From Chinchilla lanigera (lineage: Eukaryota; Chordata; Mammalia; Rodentia; Chinchillidae), in NCBI RefSeq assembly GCF_000276665.1, contig NW_004955447.1, forward strand, positions 10,992,655 through 11,056,654: a DNA stretch of 64,000 bases. Reading direction: 5' to 3'. Positions within the stretch are counted from its first letter, which is position 1. Each line of letters opens with the position of its first letter. The notes below the pieces were generated by a model that saw only the letters and a program-made list of their open reading frames with translations, made no database searches and was not told where the DNA came from. This document shows, one piece after another, positions 12,787-24,632 of the stretch. Position numbers and translations under genes: made by a program.

Positions 12787-12805
12787 TGGTACCACAAGTG
12801 GGGTT
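12787..12805 (+). promoter_or_regulatory. primer-binding-site-like motif
   Basis: TGGTACCACAAGTGGGGTT sits six bases after the 5' LTR. The leading TGG would pair with a tRNA CCA end and the TGGTACC start is characteristic of the ERVL/MaLR class, which is named for tRNA-Leu priming. Two or three positions appear decayed. Confidence 0.7.
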
Positions 12806-13450
12806 GGTGCTGTGACTATACCTGACCCTGTGATTCAACAGCCTTTGAAAATGGCTTGTGGGAAATGTTTAGAAAGGTTTGGGGATTTCACCTAAAAGAA
12901 AACCCTCTGGCTGTTCTGCATGGGAGATTCTGGTCAGAGCTCAGAAGACCGAAAGGCTGATAAGAATCCTGCCAATAAAGACAGGCTAGGGAGGTTTCTG
13001 CTGGAAAGGACTACACTGGGTGCTAGACTCCAGATGATGTGTGTTATGGCTTGGCAAACAGTTTGTCTGCATTGTGCTTGTGTCCTGAGACTTTGCCTGA
13101 AACTAAGATTAAGGGTGGCAAACTGATTAACCGGGCAAAAGAATTTCAAGGCAGTTAAATATTGAGCCTGTGACATGGCTATTATTGGGGGCTTTTAGCC
13201 AGATTTATGTTGAAAATCAAAAGCAAAGAGCCTAGCATCATGCTTTAAAATATTGTGAGTTTGGTAAGAAAAAATATTTTAAAAATCTCCAGTAAAGCTA
13301 TAGAGTATAAAGTTAGAGCAAAGGAGGTCTTGATTACTCAAAAAAAAAAAAACCAAGAAAATAAAAAAGATGACCTGAGAGCATCAAAAAAATCAGCAAG
13401 TCTCCACCCTTTGCAACCTCAAAACTGCAAAGGTGAAAGACCCTGCTTAG

Positions 13451-13756
13451 AAAAAAAAAAAAAAAGTCAGAGAATGCCATGTTCCAAAATGGTGGTGGCA
13501 GCCACACCATTTCCAGAATGGTGGTGACATAGAAACTTTGTTCCTCAGTGTGTTCAGCAATTCAAACACTCAACCCCTACAGCCAAAAGAAAGGCCTGCC
13601 TATTGCTTCACCTGGCAGCAGACCTTGGCATCATCCATGGTGGTGGTCTTAGGTACATGCAAAATGCAAGAGTTCTGAGGTTAAAAAGGATTCCAACTAG
13701 ATTTCAAAAGACTTGAAAGGCCAGGCATTGTGCCCTCGAGAGAGCAGTGTATAGTA
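13451..13756 (+). repeat. left copy of 306-base duplicated block
   Basis: Part of the provirus internal region. It runs from a poly(A) tract through GCCATGTTCCAAAATGGTGG, AACCCCTACAGCCAAAAGAA and CCAACTAGATTTCAAAAG to CGAGAGAGCAGTGTATAGTA, immediately before the N gap. It matches 13857-14163 almost base for base with only scattered substitutions. Confidence 0.92.
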
Positions 13757-13856
13757 NNNNNNNNNNNNNNNNNNNNNNNNNNNNNNNNNNNNNNNNNNNN
13801 NNNNNNNNNNNNNNNNNNNNNNNNNNNNNNNNNNNNNNNNNNNNNNNNNNNNNNNN
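13757..13856. other. assembly gap (100 N)
   Basis: Exactly 100 N, the usual placeholder for a gap of unknown size. It lies between two near-identical copies of a block, so the true sequence is probably a tandem repeat or a place where two haplotypes were laid end to end. Frames reported across it have no meaning. Confidence 0.98.
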
Positions 13857-14163
13857 AAAAAAAAAAAAAGCCACAGAGAGCCATGTTCCAAAATGGTGGT
13901 GGCGGTCACACCAAGTTCCAGAATGGTGGTGGCATAGACACTTTGTTCCTCAGTGTGCTCAGCAATTCAGACACTCAACCCCTACAGCCAAAAGAAAGGC
14001 CTGCCTATTGCTTCACCTGGCAGCAGACCTTGACATCATCCATGTGGTGGTGGTTTTAGGTACATGCAAAATGCAAGAGTTCTGAGGTTAAAAAGGATTC
14101 CAACTAGATTTCAAAAGGCCTGAATGGCCAGGCATTGTGCCCTCGAGAGAGCAGTGTATAGTA
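13857..14163 (+). repeat. right copy of the duplicated block
   Basis: Begins in poly(A) directly after the gap and repeats the whole of 13451-13756 up to CGAGAGAGCAGTGTATAGTA, then continues into unduplicated internal sequence with CAAATAAAAAGCC. Differences are few, for example GGCGGTCACACC against GGCAGCCACACC and CATGTGGTGG against CATGGTGG. Confidence 0.92.
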
Positions 14164-14836
14164 CAAATAAAAAGCCAAATATACAGTAGGACCCTAAAAG
14201 TTTAAAAAAGCTAAAAACGTGGACTATCTAAGAAAGGCTGCAAGGAGGGAGCAAAGAGGGCCTAAGAGAGAAGCCGTGAGAACTATAACCACCAAAAGTG
14301 CCATAGGGGTGGAGTCACGACAGCCCTTCAGAGCTCACAGTGTGCTACAGATTGCTTCAGATGCTAAACATAAACCTCTAGGACTTAATGTTTACCCTGC
14401 TGATTTTATGCTTGCTTTGGTCCCATTCCCTTGAATTCCCATTTATAACTTTTAAAATAAAAATACCTATTTTGTGCCATGAAACATTAAAAGTGTTTAA
14501 CTTTTCATTTATACAGGGGTTTGTGACTAAGAGTTTGCTTTATATCTCAGAGGAGACTTAATACTTAGACTTTTCAACAATGTTAAAACTGTTAAAACTT
14601 TGAAACTCTTGCAGATGGACTAAATGCCTTTTGCATAAAAAACTGTACATGAGTCTTTGGGGGTCGAAATATATAGGGTTCTAATATAATACAATGTTGA
14701 TAGACTTCACACTGGTTCTCAAAGATGTTGAACCTGTGTTATAATGTTCAAGCTGTAAAATGAGAAAAATAATATTTCTATACCTCACAACTGGTTTAAA
14801 AAATGTCTCTGGTTGCCAAGTTGACAAGGGGTGGAT

Positions 14837-15283
14837 TGTTACGGTTGGTGCATTGTGTCAACTTGAGCAATCTAGAGGCCTGGCTAAGTGAGTCAGCAGT
14901 TCTACAGCCTGGTGTAATGGGCATGGGCAGAGAGCAGAAATACAACACAAGGAAAAAAAAGACTTGCTCTCCCCATTTTTGTGCTCTTGTTGCTTTTGCT
15001 GTTTTCTGCTGCCATAAACAGTTGCCCTCTGCCATGTGCCACTCTGCCTTAGAGCCAGCCAAATATAGACTAAGACATCCACAAACTATAAGCTAAATAA
15101 GCCTTTCCTTCCTTAATTTTGGGCATCAAATATTTTGTTTCAAAGGCTGGGGATTTAGCTCAGCAGCAAAAGCGCCTGCCTGGCAAGCGCAACGTCATGA
15201 GTTCGGTTCCCGGTATAGGAGAAAAACAACAACAACAAAAAATTTGTTTCAACAATTAAAAAAAAAAAAAAATAACCAAGGCA
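14837..15283 (+). repeat. 3' LTR of the MaLR-class provirus, ID-interrupted
   Basis: Starts TGTTACGGTTGGTGCATTGT and ends ATAACCAAGGCA. It aligns with the 5' LTR in both its 5' part (GTGTCAACTTGAGCAATCTA) and its 3' part (GCCATGTGCCACTCTGCC, AAGCTAAATAAGCCTTTCC). An ID element splits it at 15144-15242; removing that restores the match to the 5' LTR end. Confidence 0.8.
15144..15242 (+). repeat. ID-type SINE inside the 3' LTR
   Basis: GGCTGGGGATTTAGCTCAGC start, CATGAGTTCGGTTCCCGGTA B-box region, then an AACAACAACAACAAAAA tail. Exact 10-base target-site duplication TTTGTTTCAA at 15134-15143 and 15243-15252. Because it splits an LTR, it is younger than the provirus. It belongs to the CCCGG-ending variant. 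Confidence 0.95.
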
Positions 15284-15759
15284 GAGACTCAGCCTGGCCT
15301 CTGCAGGAGCTCCTTCTTCTATTCTGGTGCACTTGTTCTTCCAGCCCCAGCTTTGCTATCTGTCTCTCAGTCCACTGTAAATTCTGGATGCTTCTTCCCA
15401 CATCTACACAATTTTTCTTCATTCTTCTGTCCCTTCTCAACTGTGGTTTTGTCATATTTGTCCACATATGGTGTGAGGCCTTCAAAAGATTCTAAAAGAA
15501 AGATGTCTGTGAAATGAGTGAATGCATGAATGAGAAATAGATCAGTATTCCATTTCTTGATGGAAGAATTTATCTAATATCTATATCCATACCAATTAGT
15601 AAGGCAATTTTAGGTATAGAAGTGACAGACATCTGCAATGAATGCACATCTAGATGAATGAGTCCTGCCTGAAAGGTGAAATCTGATCATCCTGTAGACT
15701 CCCTACAGGCAACTGTGGAATTGCCTTCACTAAGCTCGACATTGATTCACTCGCTTTAG
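15284..15759. other. unassigned DNA
   Basis: No gene. Overlapping frames on both strands at 15244-15495 are low in support. Some C/T-rich text could be diverged L2 but is not assigned. Confidence 0.45.
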
Positions 15760-16232
15760 CATATCTCTTCTTCTTTTGCTGAATCTCAAATTAAATCACT
15801 TCTCTCCATCTGACTTCTGTGGCCTTAGTTCAGATCACAGTTTTTCATTTTAAGGTTATGGTATCTAGCCTTGTATGTTTCTAATCCATTTTTCTATCTT
15901 TCCATCACACTTTTCTTTTTAAAATACAGAACATGGTAAGCTACATCCTAGCTCATGTATCCCGATTACCTTCGTGCTGTGTTCCTGCTCGATCGGACCC
16001 CTCAACCCCGTACTCTCTGCAACGCCTCCCGCGTTCATCAGGACTGGCTCCCGCGCCTCCTCTGTTTCCTGGGCACAGGCTCCTGACCCTCTGTCTTAGG
16101 TCTTGCATTGAAATTCATGGGTTTTTGTTCATCTTCCTTTCTAGCTTTTGAATCTTTATACTTATTATCACAGCCTTCACAGAAACTTGTTACATTGTGG
16201 GTATTCTATAAGCATTTCTGAAATGAATGAAC
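15760..16232 (+). repeat. possible L2 fragment with a CpG-rich patch
   Basis: The end, ATTCTATAAGCATTTCTGAA ATGAATGAAC in two parts at 16201-16230, resembles the L2 3' terminus, and 'ctgatctctgacttctgtgg'-like text upstream fits L2 loosely. Within it, 15960-16085 has about ten CpG in 105 bases, unusual for an old repeat. Assignment to L2 is tentative. Confidence 0.35.
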
Positions 16233-19200
16233 AATGAACTAATACTTTTAAGATATATTTCTTAAAACAGTTAAGAGAGCTATTATAGAAAATTCGAAGT
16301 AATCCATTTTTTCTTGTATTTTGTGGTAAGTGAATTTTATTGGACTGCTTTTTTTCGTGGGAACTGATGTTGCTATTTTTATGGAGACAAAGAATAGGAT
16401 TAATGAATTACTACTGATCCTGAGTTTATATTACAGGTTGCCACTAAGCAGTTCTTTGTCAAATGGGAAGGGTGAGAATAAAGCAACCTTCTGTGTCCTC
16501 TCATCTAGCTGAAGTTCATTTCTTTGACTAGAGAACCCTGAAGTTCTAGCAACATATTTTCACATGTTATTGCAGGCCTTAGTAACAGTTACTCCAAAGT
16601 TATGCACTGAACAAATTCAGTCACATTAAATAATATTAAGCATACTTCATTTTAGATTGATATGAAAATCAACTAAATGTTTAAAACATGAGTTTTCATA
16701 ATTGAGTTGCTTGCTTTAGATTTTTGCTTTATCCTTTTATTTACAATTTTCTCATTCACTAACCACCAGGTAGATATACCACTTATTATTTGAAATTCCC
16801 AATTTCTCTTTACATTCTTGAGATATTTGAACTTGTAGAGAGGTTGGACCTTATGAGAGAAATCATTACTGGGAAGAATTGCATAACTCTGTTCAACAAT
16901 GGAAACAGAGTTAGTGAGTAAGTATATGAGAGGGAGGTTTTTCACTTTGAAAAAAGTGCACTTTTTCTGATTGGTAATGTAATGATATTTTTGTAGCATA
17001 AAAAGAAGACATAACTGTATGCATATCAAAGTCAATTTTCTGCTAACAATTTCTAATCAAACTAAATACAAGGAATTTTTTCCTCAAACTTTTTCCAAAA
17101 AAAAAAAAAATTGTTTCAGATGACAACAATTTAAAGTGGATAATTACTCTAAGACTTTTCTGCAGTGACCCTTAGTTTGGTCTTCCTGCTTTGGTGAAGT
17201 GACTGATTGGCTTTAACAAAATCTACTTTTAGTGGTTGAAATCCGCAAAGCCCCCCAATCTTTACACTTCATTCTTTTTTCATTTGATTTGAAATCTTGC
17301 TATTTGTGATTTTTATTAAATAAATATACAATGCCTTAAAGTTATCATCTATAATTAAAATTACAGTATAAGTACAAGAAATATGAACATGGCATACGAA
17401 ATATAAAAATGGCACAACCTTAGGGGGATGAATTTATACTTACTGGCAAATTAAAGTTAATCCTACAGTAGAACAAACAAATAAAATATCTTTACTTTTC
17501 ATTTTGAAGTATCACAATGTATAGAAACTATTAGGAAGAAAAAATCTACAGTTTTCTAGTTCTAAGTTTTTATCAGTTAAAGGAACTCACAGGAAAATAA
17601 TAATTAGTTATTTATATTTGTGGACAAAAATATTAAAGCAATTAAACTTACACTGAGTCTAGCTAATATGAAATAATTTTCATATTTTAATGTGGAATAA
17701 TTTTCATAGGTATTGTAAGAGTAATGACTGATCTTCAGTGTGAAAGCACAGCACAGAGATGGGAAAACAGAAAAGCAATATATACATAACTGTATATAAA
17801 GAGATTAATACGTAACAGCAAACATTAATATGTGAGAAACTTGGGGATAGTCAGAAATTTCATGACAGATAGTACAAAATCGATGATGGGATAAGGAAAT
17901 AGTAGAAACACTGCCTTATTTTCAGCTGGCCAATTATTTTGATGTAACAGAAATTGGCTGTAATTCAGTCATTCTTAACTAGGGAACTATAAACAGATTA
18001 CCCAAGCCAGAACAATGGTTTGGGGGCGGTGTGACGGGGGTGTCGGGGAGTATGCGTAGTGGAGTTTGCGCCATATGCTCTAAGTTGGATTTGGACAGCT
18101 TTTTAGATGTCTGGAAATAAACAGGATTTCTGCTCTTTGTCTTCTTGATGTGGGGTTTACATTTAGAGGGGGAAAAAAACCCCTACTAGTTTAAGGAAAC
18201 AAATGAAGACCTGGTTTGAATATTTATTTTAATGTGGAGAAAGCCCATTTGGATGAAAAAGGTGAAGAAAAAGCAAGTTTACACTCCCCTGATGTGCGCT
18301 GTGATCACGTCTGTCTTAACCGGCTCTAATTTTCTTTGATTTTAACTCATCTGTATGACCAGACATCTGTGAGTATTTATGCCTTTTCTGGTTATGTGCT
18401 ATCCCACTCTGGCTATCCATCAAATCCAGAACAGACTTCCCAGCAATGTTTGGTAGAAAATGTAGAGTAGAATGATAACTGATTAGCAATACGTGACAAA
18501 TGGACATTCTTCAGCTGAAACTGTAAAGAGCAAAACAGCTGAGGCAACATATAAGCAGGAAATACAGTGCACAGTCTGTCTCCTGGTTCATGTTCACATA
18601 GTTTAAGTTTTATTGTTACTACTCAAAATTTTAGACAGCTCAGGCACTGGATATTCTATGCAGCAGATACAAAATAATATGACAGGCTGGCAACCTTTGG
18701 TCTGTATATACCTTGATATATTCCTGTAAAGATGTACCTCTTACTAGCAAATGAAATATTTAATGGTCAAGTTCACTGACTCAGGTCTTGCTAAGACTCC
18801 TGCTTTGGGTAGCTTTGTCGCTTCAAACGCCCTAGGACCAAGTCCCTTGTATTTTCGTTCTTTGAACTCTGATTAATCCCTTGATGCATCCCCAAAAAGA
18901 GAAAATAAGATTTGCATCTAAAAGTTCACAAAGATAGAAATGGGGCGGTGGGGTTACACACCACCTACAAGGCCCCACCTTCTCACCCGTAGCCGAGCGC
19001 CACTCTGATGTAGGACCTGACCCAAGTTTCCAAACCTTCCACTGTTGTTAGAGAAATCCATTTTTTAAAACATCATGTTTTCTAACTTAGAAAGTTTATC
19101 TGAATAGATGTATTTTTTAAAACAGTGTAAGAACTAAACAACTGCTGATGAGATTTAACTTGTAGGCTTTTAAAAGCCCTTCTTAGATATTTTGAACAAG

Positions 19201-22200
19201 CCTATATTTATGTGGTACTAGCAAACATTAAATATCTAGTCTTTTAAAAGTCACAATACCAGAGTTTACACATACTGTTATACTACATTTTATCTATTGC
19301 AGACAGTCTTGGTTGATTTATTAAAGAGCATCAGTGTATGACAGAGTATTAAATCAGGTAATAGTCTATTCTGTACTATATCATTAATGGGTACTAAATA
19401 GTTTAGGTGGAAATATTCTGATAGACCATTTATCCAATTCACTTCCTGTGAGGATGAAAACTGTCAAAGATTAGATGGTAAAGCAAGCAAAGCCTTGCAG
19501 CAGAGAGGGCATAAGGAGCTGTGTGGACTCAGTGATTTTCCCTGAGAATCATTTTAGGGTCTTTCTCACTGCACCAAGTTTCTCTGACTGGAATACACTG
19601 TAATGGGAACAGGGGTGAGATTATGACTGATTTAGCACCGACAGTTAGAGCAAGCCTTTCTGTTTGTAATAACGAAAAAAGGGTTTGAGTACGGATTACT
19701 CAACGCCAACTGTGAAAACTGGGAATTTTAAGCAAATAGCCGCAGGCAACGCTAAACAGCCCATTTACCCTTCTAAAAGAACAAGTTACTTCCTGAACTT
19801 TAAGACATTTCAGCATGATGTGAGCCTAGCAGTGGCAAAATGATGTTTTGTTATAATGCAATTTTAAAAAATTTCATACGTGGCCACTTTTGTTAATTTT
19901 TTTTTCTTAAATACATCTGAATTTTTTTGCATAATGTTTTAGACCAGGAAACTTTAAAAACAAACGTACAGACTACATACTTTAGCTAACCATAGAAACA
20001 TTTTTGTATTTTAAAAATTGCTTTGTTGAATTAATAACTCTTTTGATACAAAAATTTAATCATATTTGCATGAAAGTGATCCATTTATTAATGTCTAAGT
20101 CTAATACCCATGTCAAAGACTCAACATTTCTAATTGTAATTCTCTTTGTCCTCTGGCTGTTCATTTCCTTCCCATGGATCAGAGTAAATTAAAAGTTAGG
20201 TAATTACATTGATTTCATCAGAAAATAATAGTTTTCCCCTTTCCTATAAAACATAAAGCTTATATATTTGTGATTATGAGGGTTACAGCTATGTCCCCTT
20301 TAGTTAAATTATTCCCTTCCCTACATCAACCTACTATGTTAGGGTAAAAGTATACTAGATTTTGTACATATTTTATTTATTTCAAAAAAATTTACAGTAG
20401 TCTTTAAAACATTTGCAATGTTTTAATTGCAATTTGGAGACTAGATTTAAGAACGATATTGGATTTTTTAGAAAGTTGTAATGTTTTCTTAAATTTTCAT
20501 TTCTCCAAGTTTTTTTTGCAATTTGATATGATTTTTGTTAAGCCAAGTATGCTTCTAAAATTATGAAAATTTATTTTGATGTAAATATTGGGTAAAAATA
20601 TTTTAGGGCAGAGATGATATATTCATGCTTATATTTGTTCTTTAAGGTATCAGTTATGCTGCTATGAGATTTTCTGGTATCATATTATAGATGTCTCATG
20701 TTAATCATGTTTTTTTGGCCGCAAGCTTTATCTTTACAGCACATTTTATGTTCTATTTTCAAAAATGATAGACCTACTCATTTTTACTGTACTCATGATT
20801 GTGAGAGCTCAGGTCAAGTAAGTTTAATAGTGGACTTTCACAAATAGTGAAATCTAACATATAATCAGGTCCTACAACTATGTTAAACTTGAAGCTCCAT
20901 TTAAGGGCTGCTAGTGGCCAGCCAATAAGGTCTGTCCTCTGGTTGCTTCTGGTCACTATTACTAAAATTTACCTTATTACCTTGTGCTTTCTATTTCTAC
21001 CTCTTTCCAAAAGTCCTCAGGTACTGATAAGGACACTTAATGTCTTGGATTTACCTCATCCTTCACACCTGGTTTTAGTACTATTTTTCTTGCCTCTGTT
21101 TTTTGGGTTTCCTCTTTATGATTTGTATTAGTTCCTCTGAAACAGGGTAGGTTTGTGTAAGCAGGAAGATAGAAAAAATAGATCCACTACCAACACTCTG
21201 TATTTTTAGAGAAACAATACATGAAATGGAATCGTAGACCACTGAAGTTAAATATTGCTCTGATCTCCACCACGTCAACACATATGACCAAGGTGAACTA
21301 CTCGCTTTAAATGTCAAAGGTTTCTATTGATTTTATGACAGCAGAATAAATGAGTTGATCATTCCATAAATAGGATTCAGTGTTCTCTCTTGAGAACTAT
21401 AAGTAAAAATACTCCTAGGGGAATGTATGAAGCGTTAGTCATCCCTCTTCCAATAGTATCTGTTTTGAGAATTTCTATACAATGCTCCCATGACATTTGG
21501 GAAGATTTCATTTTGATGCTTAAACTGTCTTCATTACTATTCCCAGAATCACAGTGCTTTTCCAATGTGGCTTCAGCTTGGAATATAAGAGAAACTGTTA
21601 ATGTCCTATATATAATGTAGTCTGGTGTACATTTGCTTTGCATTCAATAAGTAGATGCTTCCATCAAGATGTACAATTAAAAGGATCGTGGTGTAATAGA
21701 CAGGCATGACTTCAACCTCAAAGACCAGGTATTCCCTGCATTTTATTCTCCTACATATTACCTGGGGCAGTTGGGGTAAGGGCAGTTGCCTAAACATTGC
21801 TATTATGTTGCCTCATTCTTTCCTCATTATTTTCTAATCACCTTTATTGTTGGCTACATTGCATGTTATTTTCCACTTAGTTTGTCTTCTTATAAAAAGC
21901 CAATGTATAAACAATAAAGATGCTTTTCATCATGAACATGTATAGCTCTTCAGTGACATGCAAGGACTAGTATGTATCGCAGATGGATGAAAGAGTAACC
22001 AAGTGCATATTTATGTTTGTATGTGGTAGTGAGGTTATGCCAACATCTTCCTGTAAACGGAAACCTTCCAGATTACTTATGCTTAGTGAATGAGAATTTC
22101 TCAAAGCCTGCTTTATGTATAAGGATGTACAGGAATTCAGAGAGAATGGGATTGTAGAATGCTTCATACAGCCTTTTGTCCTACCCCAGCGATGCACCGA

Positions 22201-22542
22201 ACAATGCTTATGATCCTGTTGTTAATCTCCAATTTTAAAATTTTGGGCTTCTCAATAAGAAAATACTTTTGGAAGATTACTACCTCATTTGTTAGTTATG
22301 AATGTAGAAGAAAATCAGTGAAGAACTTTCTTTAGTGAGGGGCTTGTTAAGTGCTATTTAGAGTTCTTACAGTTCTGGGGTGGAGGGACTGTTAAATATT
22401 ATGAATATAGAGGAAAGAATTCAAGAAAACTTATTAGCCTCTTAATACTGGTTATCATGGAATTGGAATTTGATAGGTATGCAGTGAAGGGGGCTGGATA
22501 GATTATTTAAAATTTCTATACCTTTGCAATATTTTACTTGTA
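16233..22542. other. unassigned AT-rich DNA, 6.3 kb
   Basis: The longest stretch in the window with nothing I can name. The sequence is AT-rich with poly(A) or poly(T) runs (for example about 17096-17110). Slightly GC-richer islands occur near 18020-18075 and 18940-19020, without CpG-island character. The 120-codon minus-strand frame at 16673-17035 is low-complexity in composition and has no recognisable domain. Ancient repeats may be present below what I can see by eye. Confidence 0.5.
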
Positions 22543-22657
22543 TTTTTGTTTTGTTTTTTCTTTGTTTTTTTTTTTTTTTTTCCAGTACTGGGAATTGAAC
22601 TCACAACCTTGCACTTGCCAGGCAGGTGCTGTGCCGCTGAGCTAAATACCTAGCCCC
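22543..22657 (-). repeat. ID-type SINE
   Basis: The plus strand shows the tail as a long T run (22562-22581), then CCAGTACTGGGAATTGAACT (B-box side), CTTGCCAGGCAGGTGCTGTG and GAGCTAAATACCTAGCCCC (A-box side). A short possible duplication, ACTTGTA, flanks it (about 22536 and 22662). Confidence 0.92.
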
Positions 22658-23655
22658 ATACTTGTAATAATAAGTATATGTTACTGTGCAATAAACAGTT
22701 TATGAAGAATGGAAAGAAAAAAAGAGGATGATGCAGAAGGACCATTGTTTTATGTGAAAATTGCATCCTTAAGATTTTCCTAATTTTGTAAAGAACTGTT
22801 TTGTGAAGGACATGGGGTGCTCGGCAACTAAACTTTATGTGACCCATTGATGAAGGTTTTGTGAGTGCAGTATGTGGGTTAGAAGACTCCGCTCTGATGA
22901 GTCCCCAAACAGATGGCATTAAAAATCTTTCCGGGGTCCTGCTATTTAATTAACCTACTATTGTGGCAGAGTATTATCATCTGGCATGAGATGAAAAACC
23001 CTGCAGGAGAGCTTAACTTCATTCCTATGTAAACAACAACAACAAAACAAATAATACAGCATTGACCTTGAAATAGTGATGTAACAAAAAAAATATATTG
23101 GCCATAATAACAGTGCACACGGTAAGTGTGGCAAAAATTTTATGTAAACCTGTGACACAGATGTTAACACCACTTTTTTTCTGGAAAGGAGATTTGTGCA
23201 CCATAGAACTATGAAAAGCTTCGCTTCTAGTGCTTGCATTCCACACAATTAAACTCCTGGAAGGGAAAGTAATCTAAAGGAAAACATCTACAGGAGGAAG
23301 GATATCCATATCCTAAGATGCTAGCTTTAGCATTTTCTGCATTATAAAAATATTATTAACTTGACTAAAAATAGAGACCGTCTTGGGTAATTATATCACA
23401 TCTTGATCATATTACAATAAAACATGATAAGTTTGTGTGCATCACAATTGCTTTTATATAGAAAAGGATTAGCATTGAAGGAAATGTTAAAATAAAATAC
23501 TTGTGATATGAAAGTGGGATGGTAATTAAGTTTTGTTCATTTATAACTATTTCCCCTTTGGATTAAAAAAAATTTAGAGAGGAAGAAAGTAACTCAAAGT
23601 AGCTTTGTGGTAAATGATCCTGCACATTTGTATGAAAAATAGGCTACTTGCACAC
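22658..23655. other. unassigned DNA
   Basis: No gene. Overlapping minus-strand frames at 22958-23248 are not supported by any motif. AT-rich with small A and T runs. Confidence 0.5.
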
Positions 23656-24206
23656 GTATTTTTTTTTTAAAGCTGCCAAAAATTTAACATTCATCATACC
23701 ATTAGAGACTGTGATTTCTTGGTCTCTGGTAATGCCCAGTGCTGGAGATTTTTCAGAAGTTTATTATTTCCTTAAACTTACAATGTAGTGATTTTAAGTA
23801 TGTACATCCTTGCTATGTAATTTCAGAGTATTTATGTCACCCAAAAAGGAACCCCAGACACGTTAGCAATTACTTCCTGTTTCCCCTTCTTCCAACTACT
23901 GGCAAAGCTAACCTAGGTTCTATCTCTATGGATTTGCCCATCCAAGATATTTCAAATGAATCATAGAGTGAGTGACTTCTGCGTCTGGCTACCTTTAGTG
24001 AGCACAAAGCCTGCACTGTTGATCCAGGTTGTAGTTAGTGTGCTCGTCAGTCCTTTTTAAGGCTGAATAACATCCCTCTGATAAATACATGTCTTTTCAT
24101 TTGTCTACCAAGTAGGGAAATTTGTGGTGGTTCCACTTTTTGTCTATTATAAATAATGCCATAAATATGCATGGCCATGTTTTTGTAGGTATGTTTTCTT
24201 TTTTTA

Positions 24207-24404
24207 TTATTTTATTTTAAAGAGAGTAGTAAATGAGAGAAAAAAATAGTAGCATACTAGCATCACAAACATAAACAAACCAAAGCAAGAGCATTTAAAG
24301 TGTTACAGGGTTTCAAGACAAATTAATACGAATTAACAGTGGTTGTTATATTATATATCGCTATCCTCAACTACGTTGCTCAGATTCAATTCTGTTGCAT
24401 ATGT
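24207..24404 (-). repeat. short L1 3' UTR piece
   Basis: TTTTATTTTAAAGAGAGTAG followed by AACAGTGGTTGTTATATTAT and CTATCCTCAACTACGTTGCT. The same text recurs at 24635-24790, so this is a second, short 3' UTR insertion, or a duplicated piece, next to the Tigger-like relic. Confidence 0.7.
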
Positions 24405-24632
24405 AGGCTGAACATCCCATATCTAAAATGACTGCCAGAAAAAGTACTTCTGACTTTACTTTTTTTTTAAATTTTGGGACAACTAAACAAACTTTATTGG
24501 TTAAGTATTCCTTATGTAAAAAAAATTTAACATCTGAAAAGCTCCAAAAACTCAAAAGTTTTAAACATTTTATCACTAAAACTCAAAAGTTTTAAACATA
24601 TTATCCCTGAAAAAGTTTCAGATTTCAGAGCA
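24405..24632. repeat. Tigger-like DNA transposon relic, left part
   Basis: GTAGGCTGAACATCCCATAT at the left and the later GAAAAGCTCCAAAAACTC and AAAGTTTCAGATTTCAGAGC fit the terminal-inverted-repeat text of Tigger7-like elements (of the type CAGGTTGAGTATCCCTTATC). It also holds an internal tandem duplication: ACTCAAAAGTTTTAAACAT occurs at about 24549 and again at about 24580. Its likely right end lies at about 26176-26222, beyond the younger L1. Confidence 0.5.

Larger units (their letters stand above)
12308..15283 (+). mobile_element. ERVL/MaLR-class provirus, LTR-internal-LTR
   Basis: A nearly complete, non-coding endogenous retroviral element. Two related LTRs (12308-12781 and 14837-15283) flank about 2.05 kb of internal sequence. 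The internal part opens with TTTGGTACCACAAGTGGGG, like the primer-binding region of ERVL/MaLR elements, and the 3' LTR is preceded by a purine-rich AAGGGGTGGAT tract. The flanks GAGCC (12303-12307) and GAGAC (15284-15288) may be a 5-base target-site duplication with one change. No gag, pol or env frame can be read, as expected for MaLRs. The internal region contains an assembly gap and a duplicated block (see separate entries), and an ID sits in the 3' LTR. Confidence 0.82.

Noticed and set aside
13681..14085. Open frames of 67-112 codons across 13681-14085
   Set aside because: They read through 100 N; the apparent length is produced by the gap and they lie in a decayed retroviral internal region.
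15955..16090. Possible CpG-island promoter
   Set aside because: Only about 100 bases and no GC-rich flanks; far below island size, and no exon follows.
16673..17035. 120-codon minus-strand frame
   Set aside because: Low-complexity Lys/Ile/Leu composition in AT-rich DNA, no domain, no splice or promoter context, no homologue recognised; a chance frame is the simpler reading.
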